From assembly GCF_000717175.1 (NCBI RefSeq), contig NZ_JNYD01000005.1, forward strand, positions 62,001 to 126,000: a stretch of 64,000 nt of DNA, written 5' to 3'. Below are positions 35,237 to 43,561 of the stretch, one piece after another. Position numbers and translations under genes: made by a program. The notes under the pieces were generated by a model. The model was not told where the DNA came from. It made no database searches and was given only the letters and a program-made list of their open reading frames with translations. Each line of letters starts with the position of its first letter. The first letter of the stretch is position 1. Source of the DNA: Pseudonocardia autotrophica. Lineage in GTDB: Bacteria > Actinomycetota > Actinomycetes > Mycobacteriales > Pseudonocardiaceae.

Positions 35237-36487
35237 CTACGCCGGGGGGAGCACCACGAACTGGCGGAGGGCCAGGTCGGGGTAGGTGACCGGGCCGCGG
35301 GGGCCGGGGGTGTGGTCGACGTTGATACCGGTCTCGGGGACGCCGAGCAGCTTGTAGCCGTCGAGCAGCCGGGTCGGGCTGTTCCAGAACACCCCGGTGC
35401 CGGTGTAGGCGTCGATGAAGCGGTGGGCGACGGCCTCGTCGGCAGCGCACACGCAGGCGGCCAGCCCGGACGTCTCGCGCGCGGCGGTCAGCGCGGCGTC
35501 GACCGCGCCGTCGACGGGCGCGACCGTCACGTGCGCCTCGTTGCCGGAGTCGAGCGCCCACTCGTGGCCGAGGGCGTGCGTGTGCGGCGGCAGGCTCAGC
35601 GCGATCCCGCGGTCCCGGAGCACCTTCTCCGCGACGGGCAGCAGCTTCTCGTAGGCCGGCCGATCGATGAGCAGCAGGTTCAGCCGGTTGCAGACCCCGA
35701 GGCGGTCGGTCGAGTCGTGCACCAGTCGCTCGACGACGGTCTCCTCGGCCGAAGAGTCCAGGTACAGCACGCCACCGCCGTCGGCGTGCGCGAGCACGCG
35801 GGTGCCCGCGGCCGCGCCCAGCATCGACAGCTTGCGCGTGACCTCGCCGCTCCCCCGCACCACGACGAGCGGCACCAGGTCCGGCAGCCCGACCAGCGCC
35901 TCGGCGCCGGCGTGCCCCGGCAGCGGGACGAGCTGCACCGCGTCGGCCGGGATGCCGTGCGCGGTGAGGGCGGGCGCCACGACCTTCTCGAGCAGGGCGG
36001 TCGCGCTGCCCAGCGCGGCGGAGCCGGTGCGCAGGACGGCGGCGCTGCGGGCCTTGAGGACCTGGGAGGCGACGTCGATCGTCACGTTCGGGCGGGCCTC
36101 GAACACCGCGCCGATCACGCCGACCGGGATGCTGCGCTCGAACACGCGCTCGCCTGAGGGCAGGTTCCGCACGAACCGCTCCACCGGCGGCTCCGGGGTC
36201 CCGGCCAGCACCTCGAGCTGCGTCGCCATGTCGGCGAGCCGCTCCGGGGTGAGCCGGAGCCGGTCGAGCAGCCCGCCGGCCATGCCGTTCGCGGTGGCCG
36301 CGTCGACGTCCTTGGCGTTCGCCGCCAGCAGCGCGGCGGACTCCTCGCGGAGCAGCCCGGCCGCGGTGCGCAGCGCGGCGTCGACCGCGGCACCACCCGC
36401 CGCCCGCACTCCCGGGGCGGCCGCGGCCGCGCGCTGGGCGGCGGTCCGGACGGCGGCGAACTCGGGTGCTTCGGCGGCTGCGCTCAC
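35237..36487 (-). CDS. proA: ProA, glutamate-5-semialdehyde dehydrogenase
   Basis: A 416-residue NADPH-dependent gamma-glutamyl phosphate reductase, second step of proline synthesis. The catalytic Cys is C266 in STDRLGVCNRLN. Further family motifs are PVGVIGAVFEARPNVT and NSPTRLLDGYKLLG in place, and the end TYPDLALRQFVV is typical. The GTG at 36487 gives the normal N-terminus. No proB is adjacent. Confidence 0.95.
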   Translation of the reverse strand: MSAAAEAPEFAAVRTAAQRAAAAAPGVRAAGGAAVDAALRTAAGLLREESAALLAANAKDVDAATANGMAGGLLDRLRLTPERLADMATQLEVLAGTPEPPVERFVRNLPSGERVFERSIPVGVIGAVFEARPNVTIDVASQVLKARSAAVLRTGSAALGSATALLEKVVAPALTAHGIPADAVQLVPLPGHAGAEALVGLPDLVPLVVVRGSGEVTRKLSMLGAAAGTRVLAHADGGGVLYLDSSAEETVVERLVHDSTDRLGVCNRLNLLLIDRPAYEKLLPVAEKVLRDRGIALSLPPHTHALGHEWALDSGNEAHVTVAPVDGAVDAALTAARETSGLAACVCAADEAVAHRFIDAYTGTGVFWNSPTRLLDGYKLLGVPETGINVDHTPGPRGPVTYPDLALRQFVVLPPA

Positions 36488-36596
36488 GCGACAACCGTAC
36501 GACACGGCCACCCGGGATATTCCCGGCTCCACCGGCGGGAACGGATTGCCGCCCGCGGCGTCGTCACCACACCGCTCGTGCCCGGGGGTTCGGCGG

Positions 36597-37391
36597 TCAG
36601 ACGGGTTCGGCGTACACGACGATGTTGTCCTCGTACGACCTCGTGGCCGGGTCGAAGCGGCCGCCGCAGGTCACGAGCACCAGGCGCGGCGGACCGGTGC
36701 GGGCGAAGGTGTCGGCGGGCAGGGCGGCCTTCCCGAACTCCCGCCGCGCGGCGACCCGGTAGCGGACCGCGCGCCCGTCGTCGCCGGTCAGGACCACCGG
36801 TTCGCCGACGGCCAGTTCGGGGAGGACGGCGAGGATCCCGATCCCGGCGACCCGCGAGTCCACGTGCCCCGCGATCACGACGGTGCCGGTCCCGGAGCCG
36901 GCGAGCGCGCCGGGCTCCCACCACCCGACGGTCTGCGGCGGGTCGGGGACGACGAGGGCCCCGCCGGGCCCGGTGCCGACCGGCACGACCGGCGCAGTGG
37001 CCGTGCGGGCCGGCAGGTCGAGACGGACCGGGACGGTGCCGCCCGTGCGGAGCTTCGGCGGGGCGCCCGGCCGCAGATCGCGGGACTTCGCCGGCCCGAA
37101 CGGCGCGGTACGGGCGGGCACGACGCCGACGGGCTGCGCGGTCACGGCGGGCTCCCGCTCGAGGACGAGCACCGTCGCCGCGACGAGCAGCGCCGCACCC
37201 GCCACCGCGAGCAGGACGGGCGCCCACCGCCGGCGCGGACCCGGTGCGACCCCCGAGAGTGCCCGGCCATCGGGATCCGCCGGCGCGGCGTCTTCCCCGG
37301 CAGCGGCGTCCGGGGGCGACGACACACCCCCGGCCGGTGCCCCGCTGGTCAGCGGGTCACCGGCCGTGGGGTCGGGTGCGCGCAGGCGCAC
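36597..37391 (-). CDS. Class F (actinobacterial) sortase
   Basis: A 264-residue sortase. After a Pro/Ala-rich cytoplasmic leader, one membrane helix (WAPVLLAVAGAALLVAATVLVL) precedes the extracellular sortase barrel. Catalytic residues are His in GTVVIAGHVDS and Cys in LVLVTCGGRFD, with the Arg expected in the following DPATRSYEDN. GTG at 37391 begins two bases after the stop of the upstream gene, so both are coupled. It presumably attaches or processes a surface protein, with the neighbouring gene product an obvious candidate. Confidence 0.88.
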   Translation of the reverse strand: MRLRAPDPTAGDPLTSGAPAGGVSSPPDAAAGEDAAPADPDGRALSGVAPGPRRRWAPVLLAVAGAALLVAATVLVLEREPAVTAQPVGVVPARTAPFGPAKSRDLRPGAPPKLRTGGTVPVRLDLPARTATAPVVPVGTGPGGALVVPDPPQTVGWWEPGALAGSGTGTVVIAGHVDSRVAGIGILAVLPELAVGEPVVLTGDDGRAVRYRVAARREFGKAALPADTFARTGPPRLVLVTCGGRFDPATRSYEDNIVVYAEPV

Positions 37392-37393
37392 GG

Positions 37394-38140
37394 TCAGGCG
37401 CGCGATCGCCGCGCGCGGACGCCGGCGGCACCGGCGGCGCCGAGCAGCACCAGGCCGGACCCGGCGAGGACGACCGGCAGGACGTCGTCGGAGCCGGCGG
37501 CCTGCCCGCCGCTGCCGGCGTTCACCGACCCCGGCGTGGAGGCGCCGGCGGACGACGAGGCGGCCGAGATCTTCGCGGCCAGCGCGTCGAGCTGGGCGAG
37601 CGCCTGCTGGGCCGCGGCCTTGGCGTCGGCCGACGCGTTGGGGTCGTTGAGCACTGCGTCGGCCGCGTCGCGGGCCTGCTGCAGGGCGGACTGCGCCGCC
37701 TGCAGCCACGCGGCGTCGAAGGGCTGCCCGTTCCGCGCCTGGAGGTCGGCGATCAGGGCCTGCTGCTGGGCGTCGAGCTGGTCGCCGAGGGCCACCCCCT
37801 GCGCCGACGCGGCCTGCTTGACCTGGTCGAGCAGGGCCTGGCCCTGCGACGTCAGGTCCGGCGCGAGGCCCGTGACCTGGTCGCCGACGCCCTTGTCCGT
37901 GCCGAGCCCGCCGAGCGCGACGAGGCCGAGCGCGCCCTGGTTGGCCTGACCGAAGGCCTCCCGGGTCGCATCGGACGCCTGCCCGCCCGGTGCGGGCGTC
38001 GCACCGCCCGGGGCCGGAGCAGCGCTCCCGGTAGGTGCGGGCGGTGCCTGGTCGGACCCCGACCCGCAGGCGGCGGCGCCCGTCAACGCGAGTGCCGCGA
38101 GCACGGTGCCGGCCGCCGCGCGGGTGAGCCGGGTGGTCAT
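37394..38140 (-). CDS. Exported DUF4142-like protein with C-terminal anchor
   Basis: A 248-residue protein with a signal peptide ending near ALTGAAAC (Cys25, a weak lipobox) and a Pro/Ala/Gly linker. A helical DUF4142-like domain follows (about 60-190, GQALLDQVKQAASAQGVALG, QQALIADLQARNG). The C-terminus is a hydrophobic helix followed by RARRSRA, the layout of a cell-wall sorting signal. A canonical LPxTG is absent; LAGSG just before the helix is the nearest match to the LAxTG type. It is the gene directly upstream of the sortase and a possible substrate. Confidence 0.7.
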   Translation of the reverse strand: MTTRLTRAAAGTVLAALALTGAAACGSGSDQAPPAPTGSAAPAPGGATPAPGGQASDATREAFGQANQGALGLVALGGLGTDKGVGDQVTGLAPDLTSQGQALLDQVKQAASAQGVALGDQLDAQQQALIADLQARNGQPFDAAWLQAAQSALQQARDAADAVLNDPNASADAKAAAQQALAQLDALAAKISAASSSAGASTPGSVNAGSGGQAAGSDDVLPVVLAGSGLVLLGAAGAAGVRARRSRA

Positions 38141-38277
38141 CACGTTTCCCCGAGATGTGCTGGTCACGCGGCCGAGTATCGGGGCGTGGCGGCCGGCCGC
38201 AACCGCGCACAGCCCGTTCGAGTGGTTCACCCGGCCGTCGTCGACTCCGCCGATTGAGGGAATCCGCCGAGGGGTAC

Positions 38278-39651
38278 TCACCGCGGCGCCGGGGCCAGGT
38301 GGACGACGGTCGTCGTCGTCATCTCGTCGAGCAGCTCCGGCCCGTACCCGAAGCCCTGCCCGCTGGCGCCGCGCGGCTCGGCCGCCCCGCCGGGGGCTCC
38401 GCCGAACACCGCGTTCACCTTCACCGTGCCCACCGGGAGCTCCCGCCAGGCCCGCTGGGCGTGCTCCATGTCCGGGGTGAGCACGGTCGCGGCGAGGCCG
38501 TAGCGGTCCGCGGCCGCCTCACGCAGCGCGGTGTCGAGGTCCGGCACCTCGCGCACGGGCGCGACCGGCCCGAACGTCTCCTCGGCCAGCACGGCCATCC
38601 CCGGCGTGCACCCGCTCAGCACGGTCGGCGGGTAGAACGAGCCGGGCCCGGCCGGCAGCTCGCCGCCCGCGCGCAGGCGCGCGCCGTCGTCGACCGCCTC
38701 GCGGACGTGCGCGTGCACCTGCTCGCGCTGGCGCTCGTCGACCAGCGGACCGATCCGGTCGGCCCACTTCCCGGCCTCGGCGACCAGCGCCTCGAGGAAG
38801 GGCTCCGCGACCTCGGTGAGCACGTAGATCCGCTCCACCGACACGCAGATCTGCCCGGCGTTGGCGAACGAGCCCAGCGCCGCCTGCTCGGCGGCCCACA
38901 GGGGGTCGACGCCGGCGTCGACGATCAGCGGGTCGTTGCCGCCGTTCTCCAGCAGCGCCTTCGCGCCGGTGCGCGCACACGCCGCGGCGATGGCGCGCCC
39001 GGTGGCCGTGCTCCCGACGTGTGCGACGACGTCGACCTCCGGCGAGCCCGCGAGCGCCTCCCCGACCGGCCCGTCGCCGTCGAGGATCTGCAGGACGCCG
39101 TCGGGCAGGTGCGCCGCGAGCAGCTCGGCGAACCGCCGCCCGGTGCGCGGGCAGCGCTCGCTCGGCTTGTGCACCACGGTGTTCCCGGTCACGAGCGCGG
39201 CGCCGAGCAGGCCGGCGGCCACCGCCACCGGGTCGTTCCACGGGGTCAGGACGGCGACGACGCCGCGCGGCGCGTGCACCATCAGGTCCGTCGCGCCCCA
39301 CCCGCCCTGCAGGCTGCGGCCGCGGTGCAGCGGCCCGAGCTGCGCGTACTGCTCCAGGGTGCCGATGCCGGCCTCGACGCCGCCGCGGGAGTCGTCCGGG
39401 GTCTTGCCGGTCTCCCGGGTGTTCAGCTCGGCGAGCTCGTCCGCGGCCGCGCGGACGGCGTCGGCGGCGGCCCGGACGGCCGCGGCCCGTTCGGCGGGGG
39501 CGGTGCGCGCCCAGCCCGGCGCGGCCGCGCGGGCGGCGGCCAGCGCGGCCCGGACCTCCTGCTCGCCGGCGACGGGCACCGGCTCGTGGGCCTCGCCGGT
39601 GCGCGGGTCGGTGAGGGTGAGCGTGCGGGTCGGTTCCAGGACAGCCGTCAT
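38278..39651 (-). CDS. Aldehyde dehydrogenase family protein
   Basis: A 457-residue NAD(P)-dependent aldehyde dehydrogenase. The catalytic Cys is C269 (FANAGQICVSVERIYV). The general base Glu is E235 in LLENGGNDPLIV, where ENGGND replaces the usual ELGGK, a form found in short-chain and phenylacetaldehyde-type enzymes. PWNDPVAVAA and EETFGPVAPV are also present. It is slightly short at the C-terminus compared with 480-500 residues. The substrate is unknown. Confidence 0.9.
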   Translation of the reverse strand: MTAVLEPTRTLTLTDPRTGEAHEPVPVAGEQEVRAALAAARAAAPGWARTAPAERAAAVRAAADAVRAAADELAELNTRETGKTPDDSRGGVEAGIGTLEQYAQLGPLHRGRSLQGGWGATDLMVHAPRGVVAVLTPWNDPVAVAAGLLGAALVTGNTVVHKPSERCPRTGRRFAELLAAHLPDGVLQILDGDGPVGEALAGSPEVDVVAHVGSTATGRAIAAACARTGAKALLENGGNDPLIVDAGVDPLWAAEQAALGSFANAGQICVSVERIYVLTEVAEPFLEALVAEAGKWADRIGPLVDERQREQVHAHVREAVDDGARLRAGGELPAGPGSFYPPTVLSGCTPGMAVLAEETFGPVAPVREVPDLDTALREAAADRYGLAATVLTPDMEHAQRAWRELPVGTVKVNAVFGGAPGGAAEPRGASGQGFGYGPELLDEMTTTTVVHLAPAPR

Positions 39652-39733
39652 GCGGGGCGGCTACCCGCGACGGGGAGAAGTACGCCGCCGTCCCGTCCTC
39701 AGTGCACGATGCGCGCTCCGCTCGGCGCGCTCC

Positions 39734-39981
39734 GCTCAGGGCCGATGTCCCCTCCGCACGCGCCGCTCAGCGCCGACGTCCGCTCCGCACGCGCCGCTCA
39801 CGGCCGACGTCCGCTCCGCACGCGCCGCTCAGCGCCGACGTCCGCTGCGCGAGCTCCGCTCAGTGCCGACGTTCGCTCCGCGAGCTCCGCTTAGTGCCGA
39901 CGTTCGCTCCGCGAGCTCCGCTCAGCGCCGACGTTCGCTCCGCGAGCTCCGCTCAGCGCCGACGTTCGCTCCGCGAGCTCC
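39734..39981. repeat. Tandem array of eight 31-base units
   Basis: Eight full 31-base units run head to tail from 39734, each starting GCT(C/T)A and containing GCCGA(C/T)GT(C/T)CGCT, with partial units on both sides. Units 1-3 end GCACGCGCC and units 4-8 end GCGAGCTCC, so the array has two subtypes. Unit length is not a multiple of three and no frame is conserved, so it is noncoding. The last partial unit contributes the stop codon of xth (39984-39986). There are no variable spacers. Confidence 0.9.
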
Positions 39982-39983
39982 GC

Positions 39984-40835
39984 TCAGTGATGCTTGAGCT
40001 TCGCGGGCGTCGACGGCGGCGGCACGACCGGCCCGATGTCCCCGTCCGGCGCCTCGTCGAGGTCGACCATCACGGGGGCGTGGTCGCTGGGGCCGGAACC
40101 CTTCCGCGCCTTGCGGTCGATCCAGGCCGCCTTCGTCCGGCCCGCCGGGTCGGCGCCGCACAGCACCAGGTCGATCCGCATCCCCATGTCCTTGTGGAAG
40201 CGGCCGGCGCGGTAGTCCCAGTAGGAGAACACGCGCTCGCCGGGCCACCGGTCCCGCACGACGTCGGCCAGCCCGGCCGCCTGCAGCGCGCCGAGCGCCT
40301 CCCGCTCCGGGGGGGTCACGTGGGTGGAGCCGACGAACAGGTCGGGGTCCCAGACGTCGGCGTCCGTGGGGGCGATGTTCATGTCGCCGGCCACCACGGT
40401 GTGCGTGGTGTCGCCCGCCGCCACCATGTGCCGCAGGGCCTCCAGCCAGCGCAGCTTGTAGCCGTAGTGCGGGTCGTCCGGGGTGCGGCCGTTGGGCACG
40501 TAGACCGAGGTCACCCGCAGGCCGCCGCAGGTGGCGCTGACCGCCCGGGCGTCGGGGGCGTCCGAGTCGAAGGTCGGTTCCTCGGGCAGCCCGCGCACCA
40601 CGTCCGCGAGCCCGACGCGGGACAGCAGCGCCACCCCGTTCCACCGGCCCTGTCCGTGGTGGGCGACCTCGTAGCCCCGCTCGGCCAGCGGGCCGTCGAA
40701 CTCGGCGGCCCAGTCGGCGTCGGAGAGCTTGGTCTCCTGCAGGCAGACGACGTCCGGGGCCCGCTCGTCCAGCCACGGCAGCAGCCGCGGCAGCCGCGAC
40801 TTCGCCGAGTTCACGTTCCAGGTCGCGAGGCGCAC
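39984..40835 (-). CDS. xth: Exodeoxyribonuclease III family AP endonuclease
   Basis: A 283-residue exonuclease III/AP endonuclease. Conserved metal and catalytic motifs are visible: RLATWNVNS, LQETKLSD, the SVYVPNG region, AGDMNIAP, and the closing GPSDHAPVMVDL. The C-terminus is extended by a basic tail ending KLKHH. It repairs abasic sites. Its stop codon lies in the edge of the 31-base repeat array. Confidence 0.93.
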   Translation of the reverse strand: MRLATWNVNSAKSRLPRLLPWLDERAPDVVCLQETKLSDADWAAEFDGPLAERGYEVAHHGQGRWNGVALLSRVGLADVVRGLPEEPTFDSDAPDARAVSATCGGLRVTSVYVPNGRTPDDPHYGYKLRWLEALRHMVAAGDTTHTVVAGDMNIAPTDADVWDPDLFVGSTHVTPPEREALGALQAAGLADVVRDRWPGERVFSYWDYRAGRFHKDMGMRIDLVLCGADPAGRTKAAWIDRKARKGSGPSDHAPVMVDLDEAPDGDIGPVVPPPSTPAKLKHH

Positions 40836-40857
40836 GGTCCGCGACCCTACGGCAGGC

Positions 40858-41913
40858 TCAGCCCTCGTCGGCGAGGGTGGCCTTGCGGACGTAGAGGAGC
40901 CGGTCGCCGCGCTCGAGGGCGTCGACGGCGGAGGCGTCGACCCGGTACAGCTCCTCGTTGCGCACCACGCCCAGCACGATGTCGGCGAGGTGCCGCGGCG
41001 AGCCGCCCACCTCGTCCTGCTCGACCTCGCGCTCGCTGATCGCGAACCCCGCCTCCGGCGTCAACAGGTCCTCGACGACCTCGACGACGCTGGGCGTCCG
41101 GGTCGCGACGCCCAGCAGCCGGCCCGCCGTCTCGGCGGAGACGATCACCGAGTCGGCGCCGGACTGCCGGAGCAGGTGGACGTTCTCCGACTCCCGGACC
41201 GCGACCACGATGCGCGTCTTCGGTGCCATCTCGCGTGCGGTCAGGGTGACGAGGACGGCGGTGTCGTCCCGGTTCGTGGCCACCACGATGGCCGACGCCT
41301 GGTGGGCGCCCGCGATGCGCAGCACCGCCGACCGGGTGGCGTTTCCCGTCACGGTGACGAGACCGAGGGCCGAGGCGGCGTCGAGCTGCGTGCGGTCGGT
41401 GTCGACCACCACGATGTGCTCCGGTTCGACGCCGTCGCCGAGCAGCGTCTCGACGGCGGCTCGGCCCTTCGTCCCGTACCCGATGACGACGGTGTGGTCG
41501 CGCACGCGTGACCTCCAGCGCTGGATCCGGAACGACTGCCGGGAGCGTTCGGTGAGCAGCTCGACGGTCGTTCCGACGAGGACGATCAGGAACAGCAACC
41601 GCAGCGGCGTGATCACCACGGTGGTGAGCAGCCGCGCGGTCGCGGTGTAGGGGACGATGTCGCCGTAGCCCGTCGTGGAGAGCGAGACCGTGGCGTAGTA
41701 GAGGGCGTCGTTGAACGAGATGTCGCCCTCGCCGTTGTTGTCGACGTACCCGGCGCGGCCGAAGTAGACGATCAAGGCGGCGGCGAGCAGCGCCCCGAAG
41801 GCGACGGCCACCCGCTTGAGGAGCGCGACCAGCGGACCCTCGGGGTTGTCGGGCATGCGGAGGGCGCCGATCACCTGCGGATCGACGGGCGGGCGGCGGG
41901 GCCGATCACGCAT
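40858..41913 (-). CDS. TrkA-type potassium channel (Ion_trans_2 plus RCK)
   Basis: A 351-residue channel subunit. Two membrane helices surround the pore loop with selectivity filter T80-TGYGD (STTGYGDIVP). A cytoplasmic TrkA-N Rossmann domain (VVIGYGTKGRAAVETL) and a TrkA-C domain follow. The arrangement matches Rv3200c, which lies at the same position in mycobacteria. ATG 41913 is chosen for the basic leader MRDRPRR. It probably gates potassium flow in response to a nucleotide or ion. Confidence 0.9.
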   Translation of the reverse strand: MRDRPRRPPVDPQVIGALRMPDNPEGPLVALLKRVAVAFGALLAAALIVYFGRAGYVDNNGEGDISFNDALYYATVSLSTTGYGDIVPYTATARLLTTVVITPLRLLFLIVLVGTTVELLTERSRQSFRIQRWRSRVRDHTVVIGYGTKGRAAVETLLGDGVEPEHIVVVDTDRTQLDAASALGLVTVTGNATRSAVLRIAGAHQASAIVVATNRDDTAVLVTLTAREMAPKTRIVVAVRESENVHLLRQSGADSVIVSAETAGRLLGVATRTPSVVEVVEDLLTPEAGFAISEREVEQDEVGGSPRHLADIVLGVVRNEELYRVDASAVDALERGDRLLYVRKATLADEG

Positions 41914-41983
41914 CGCGCGGAGACTAGCGCCCCCGGGCCGGGCGGTGGGCGCGGGCCACGGCTCAGCCGGCCCGCTTGCGATC

Positions 41984-42346
41984 ATGCCGGGCATGAACCT
42001 GTCCCGGCCCTTGGCGGCGCTGCTCGGCACGGCCGCCGTGGCGCACGCCGTCGCCCCCGAGTTCTTCGACGCGATCGTCCCGCCGCAGCTGCCCGGAACC
42101 CGGCGGTTCTGGACCTACGCGTCGGGTGTGGCGGAGGGCGCGGTCGCGGCGGCGGTGGCGGTGCCACGCACCCGTCGGCTCGGCGGGTACGCCGCGGCGG
42201 CGCTGTTCGTGGCGGTGTTCCCGGCCAACGTGCAGATGGCGCTGGACCGGTCGGACGAGCCCGTGCGGCAGCGCGCGATCGCCTACGGCCGGCTCCCGCT
42301 GCAGGTGCCGCTCGTGCTCTGGGCGCTGCGGGTGGCCCGGGGCTGA
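41984..42346 (+). CDS. Small DoxX-like membrane protein
   Basis: A 120-residue protein with about four hydrophobic segments (PLAALLGTAAVAHAV, YASGVAEGAVAAAVAV, GGYAAAALFVAVFPANVQMAL, LPLQVPLVLWALRV). The FPANVQMAL segment is typical of DoxX-like small integral membrane proteins. The ATG at 41984 or 41993 can start it. Function unknown. It is divergent from the K+ channel and ends 60 bases before a convergent gene. Confidence 0.75.
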   Translation: MPGMNLSRPLAALLGTAAVAHAVAPEFFDAIVPPQLPGTRRFWTYASGVAEGAVAAAVAVPRTRRLGGYAAAALFVAVFPANVQMALDRSDEPVRQRAIAYGRLPLQVPLVLWALRVARG

Positions 42347-42368
42347 GTTCGCGCAGTTCGGCGGGGGT

Positions 42369-42410
42369 CGTGAGTGCCGGGTGACCCTCTAGGGGCAGTA
42401 GGCGCTCACG
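42369..42410. repeat. 42-base palindromic element, copy 2
   Basis: It begins CGTGAGTG and ends GCTCACG and shares the core CCCTCTAG with copy 1 (32 of 42 positions identical by eye). It lies at the convergent ends of the DoxX-like and reductase genes, and its right arm supplies the TGA stop of the reductase on the minus strand (42406-42408). Confidence 0.75.
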
Positions 42411-43479
42411 GGGAGGTGAGACCTGCGGACGCCGCGCCTTCCCGGAGCGTGTCGAGCCCGAAGGCACCCACCGGGTCGAGTGCCCCCGTGCCGGTGACGC
42501 CGTGCGAGAGCGCGCGGGCCGCACCCCACGCGAGCAGGTCGGCGGTGAGGGCATAGGGGTCGGGCGCGGTGAGGCAGGTGCGGGCGAGGAGGGTGCCGTA
42601 GTCGTCGAACACCTCGGCGACGACGTGCGAGCGGCAGCCCGCCAGCGCCTCCGCCGAGGGGTCGCGGGGGAGCCGCCCGGCGAGCACCCCGAGGACGCCC
42701 AGCAGCGGTGCCGGCGGGGCCGGCAGCCTGCTCGTGGCGTGCACCGCGCTGCTGAGTGCACCGAACCAGCCGAGGTGGACGTCGACCGTCCGCAGGCCCG
42801 GCTGCAGCCGCGGCAGCGCGAACTGCTCGACGCCGCCGATCGACACCCCGGGCCGCGGCCGGCCGTCCACCTCGTAGGTACGCAGGCGGGCGCCGGCGTT
42901 CTCCGTCCGGACCGCGCCGTGCCGGAGCGTGTGTCCGGGCGAGCCCGCGATCCCGATCAACGACGTGACGGTGCCGCGCGAGAACCAGCGCCCGCGGCCG
43001 GACAGGAAGTAGCCGACGTCGACCCGCGCGGCCCGCTCCCCCGCCTCGCGCAGGGCGAGCGCCCCGGCCAGCACACCCGGCACGTAGTCGTGGCCGAACG
43101 CCGTGAGCAGCCGGGCGCCGGAACGCTCGGCGGCCGGCCCCTGCAGCTCGAAGACCTCGCGGACGAACGGCGGCTCGCCGGTCGAGTCCAGGTAGGTCGC
43201 CCCGGCGGACACCGCCGCGGCGAGCGCGGCCCCGCCGAGGCGGGCGAACGGGCCGACGGTCGTGACCAGCACGTCGTCCGGGCCGACGAGCCCGCCGACG
43301 GAGGCGACGTCGGTGACGTCGGCGGTCGCCGTCGGGCAGCCGAGGCGCTCGCCGAGCGCCGCCAGCCGCGCGGCGTCCCGCCCGGCCAGCACCGGCCGCA
43401 CGCCCCGGCCGACCAGCGCCTCCGCGGTGCGCCCGCCCGTGTAGCCGGTGGCGCCGAACAGCACGATGCGTCCGCTCAC
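42406..43479 (-). CDS. Saccharopine dehydrogenase-like NADP-binding protein
   Basis: A 357-residue protein with an N-terminal Rossmann motif (IVLFGATGYTGGRTAEAL) followed by VLAGRDAARLAAL, as in trans-acting enoyl reductases and saccharopine dehydrogenase-like proteins. The remaining domain (TYLDSTGEPPFVREVFE, AFGHDYVPGVLAG) fits that group. Real saccharopine dehydrogenase activity is unlikely. The GTG at 43479 places the Rossmann motif at residue 3. The stop codon lies within the palindromic element. Confidence 0.83.
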   Translation of the reverse strand: MSGRIVLFGATGYTGGRTAEALVGRGVRPVLAGRDAARLAALGERLGCPTATADVTDVASVGGLVGPDDVLVTTVGPFARLGGAALAAAVSAGATYLDSTGEPPFVREVFELQGPAAERSGARLLTAFGHDYVPGVLAGALALREAGERAARVDVGYFLSGRGRWFSRGTVTSLIGIAGSPGHTLRHGAVRTENAGARLRTYEVDGRPRPGVSIGGVEQFALPRLQPGLRTVDVHLGWFGALSSAVHATSRLPAPPAPLLGVLGVLAGRLPRDPSAEALAGCRSHVVAEVFDDYGTLLARTCLTAPDPYALTADLLAWGAARALSHGVTGTGALDPVGAFGLDTLREGAASAGLTSP

Positions 43480-43561
43480 GCCGGCACACGCTAGCGGGCG
43501 GTGATCACGGAGGTCCCGCACCCGCGACGGCCGTGCCCTGCGCAGGGCCGCACCCTAGGCT

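Noticed and set aside
39734..39981. CRISPR array
   Set aside because: The 31-base units are directly adjacent with no unique spacers, and there are no cas genes nearby.
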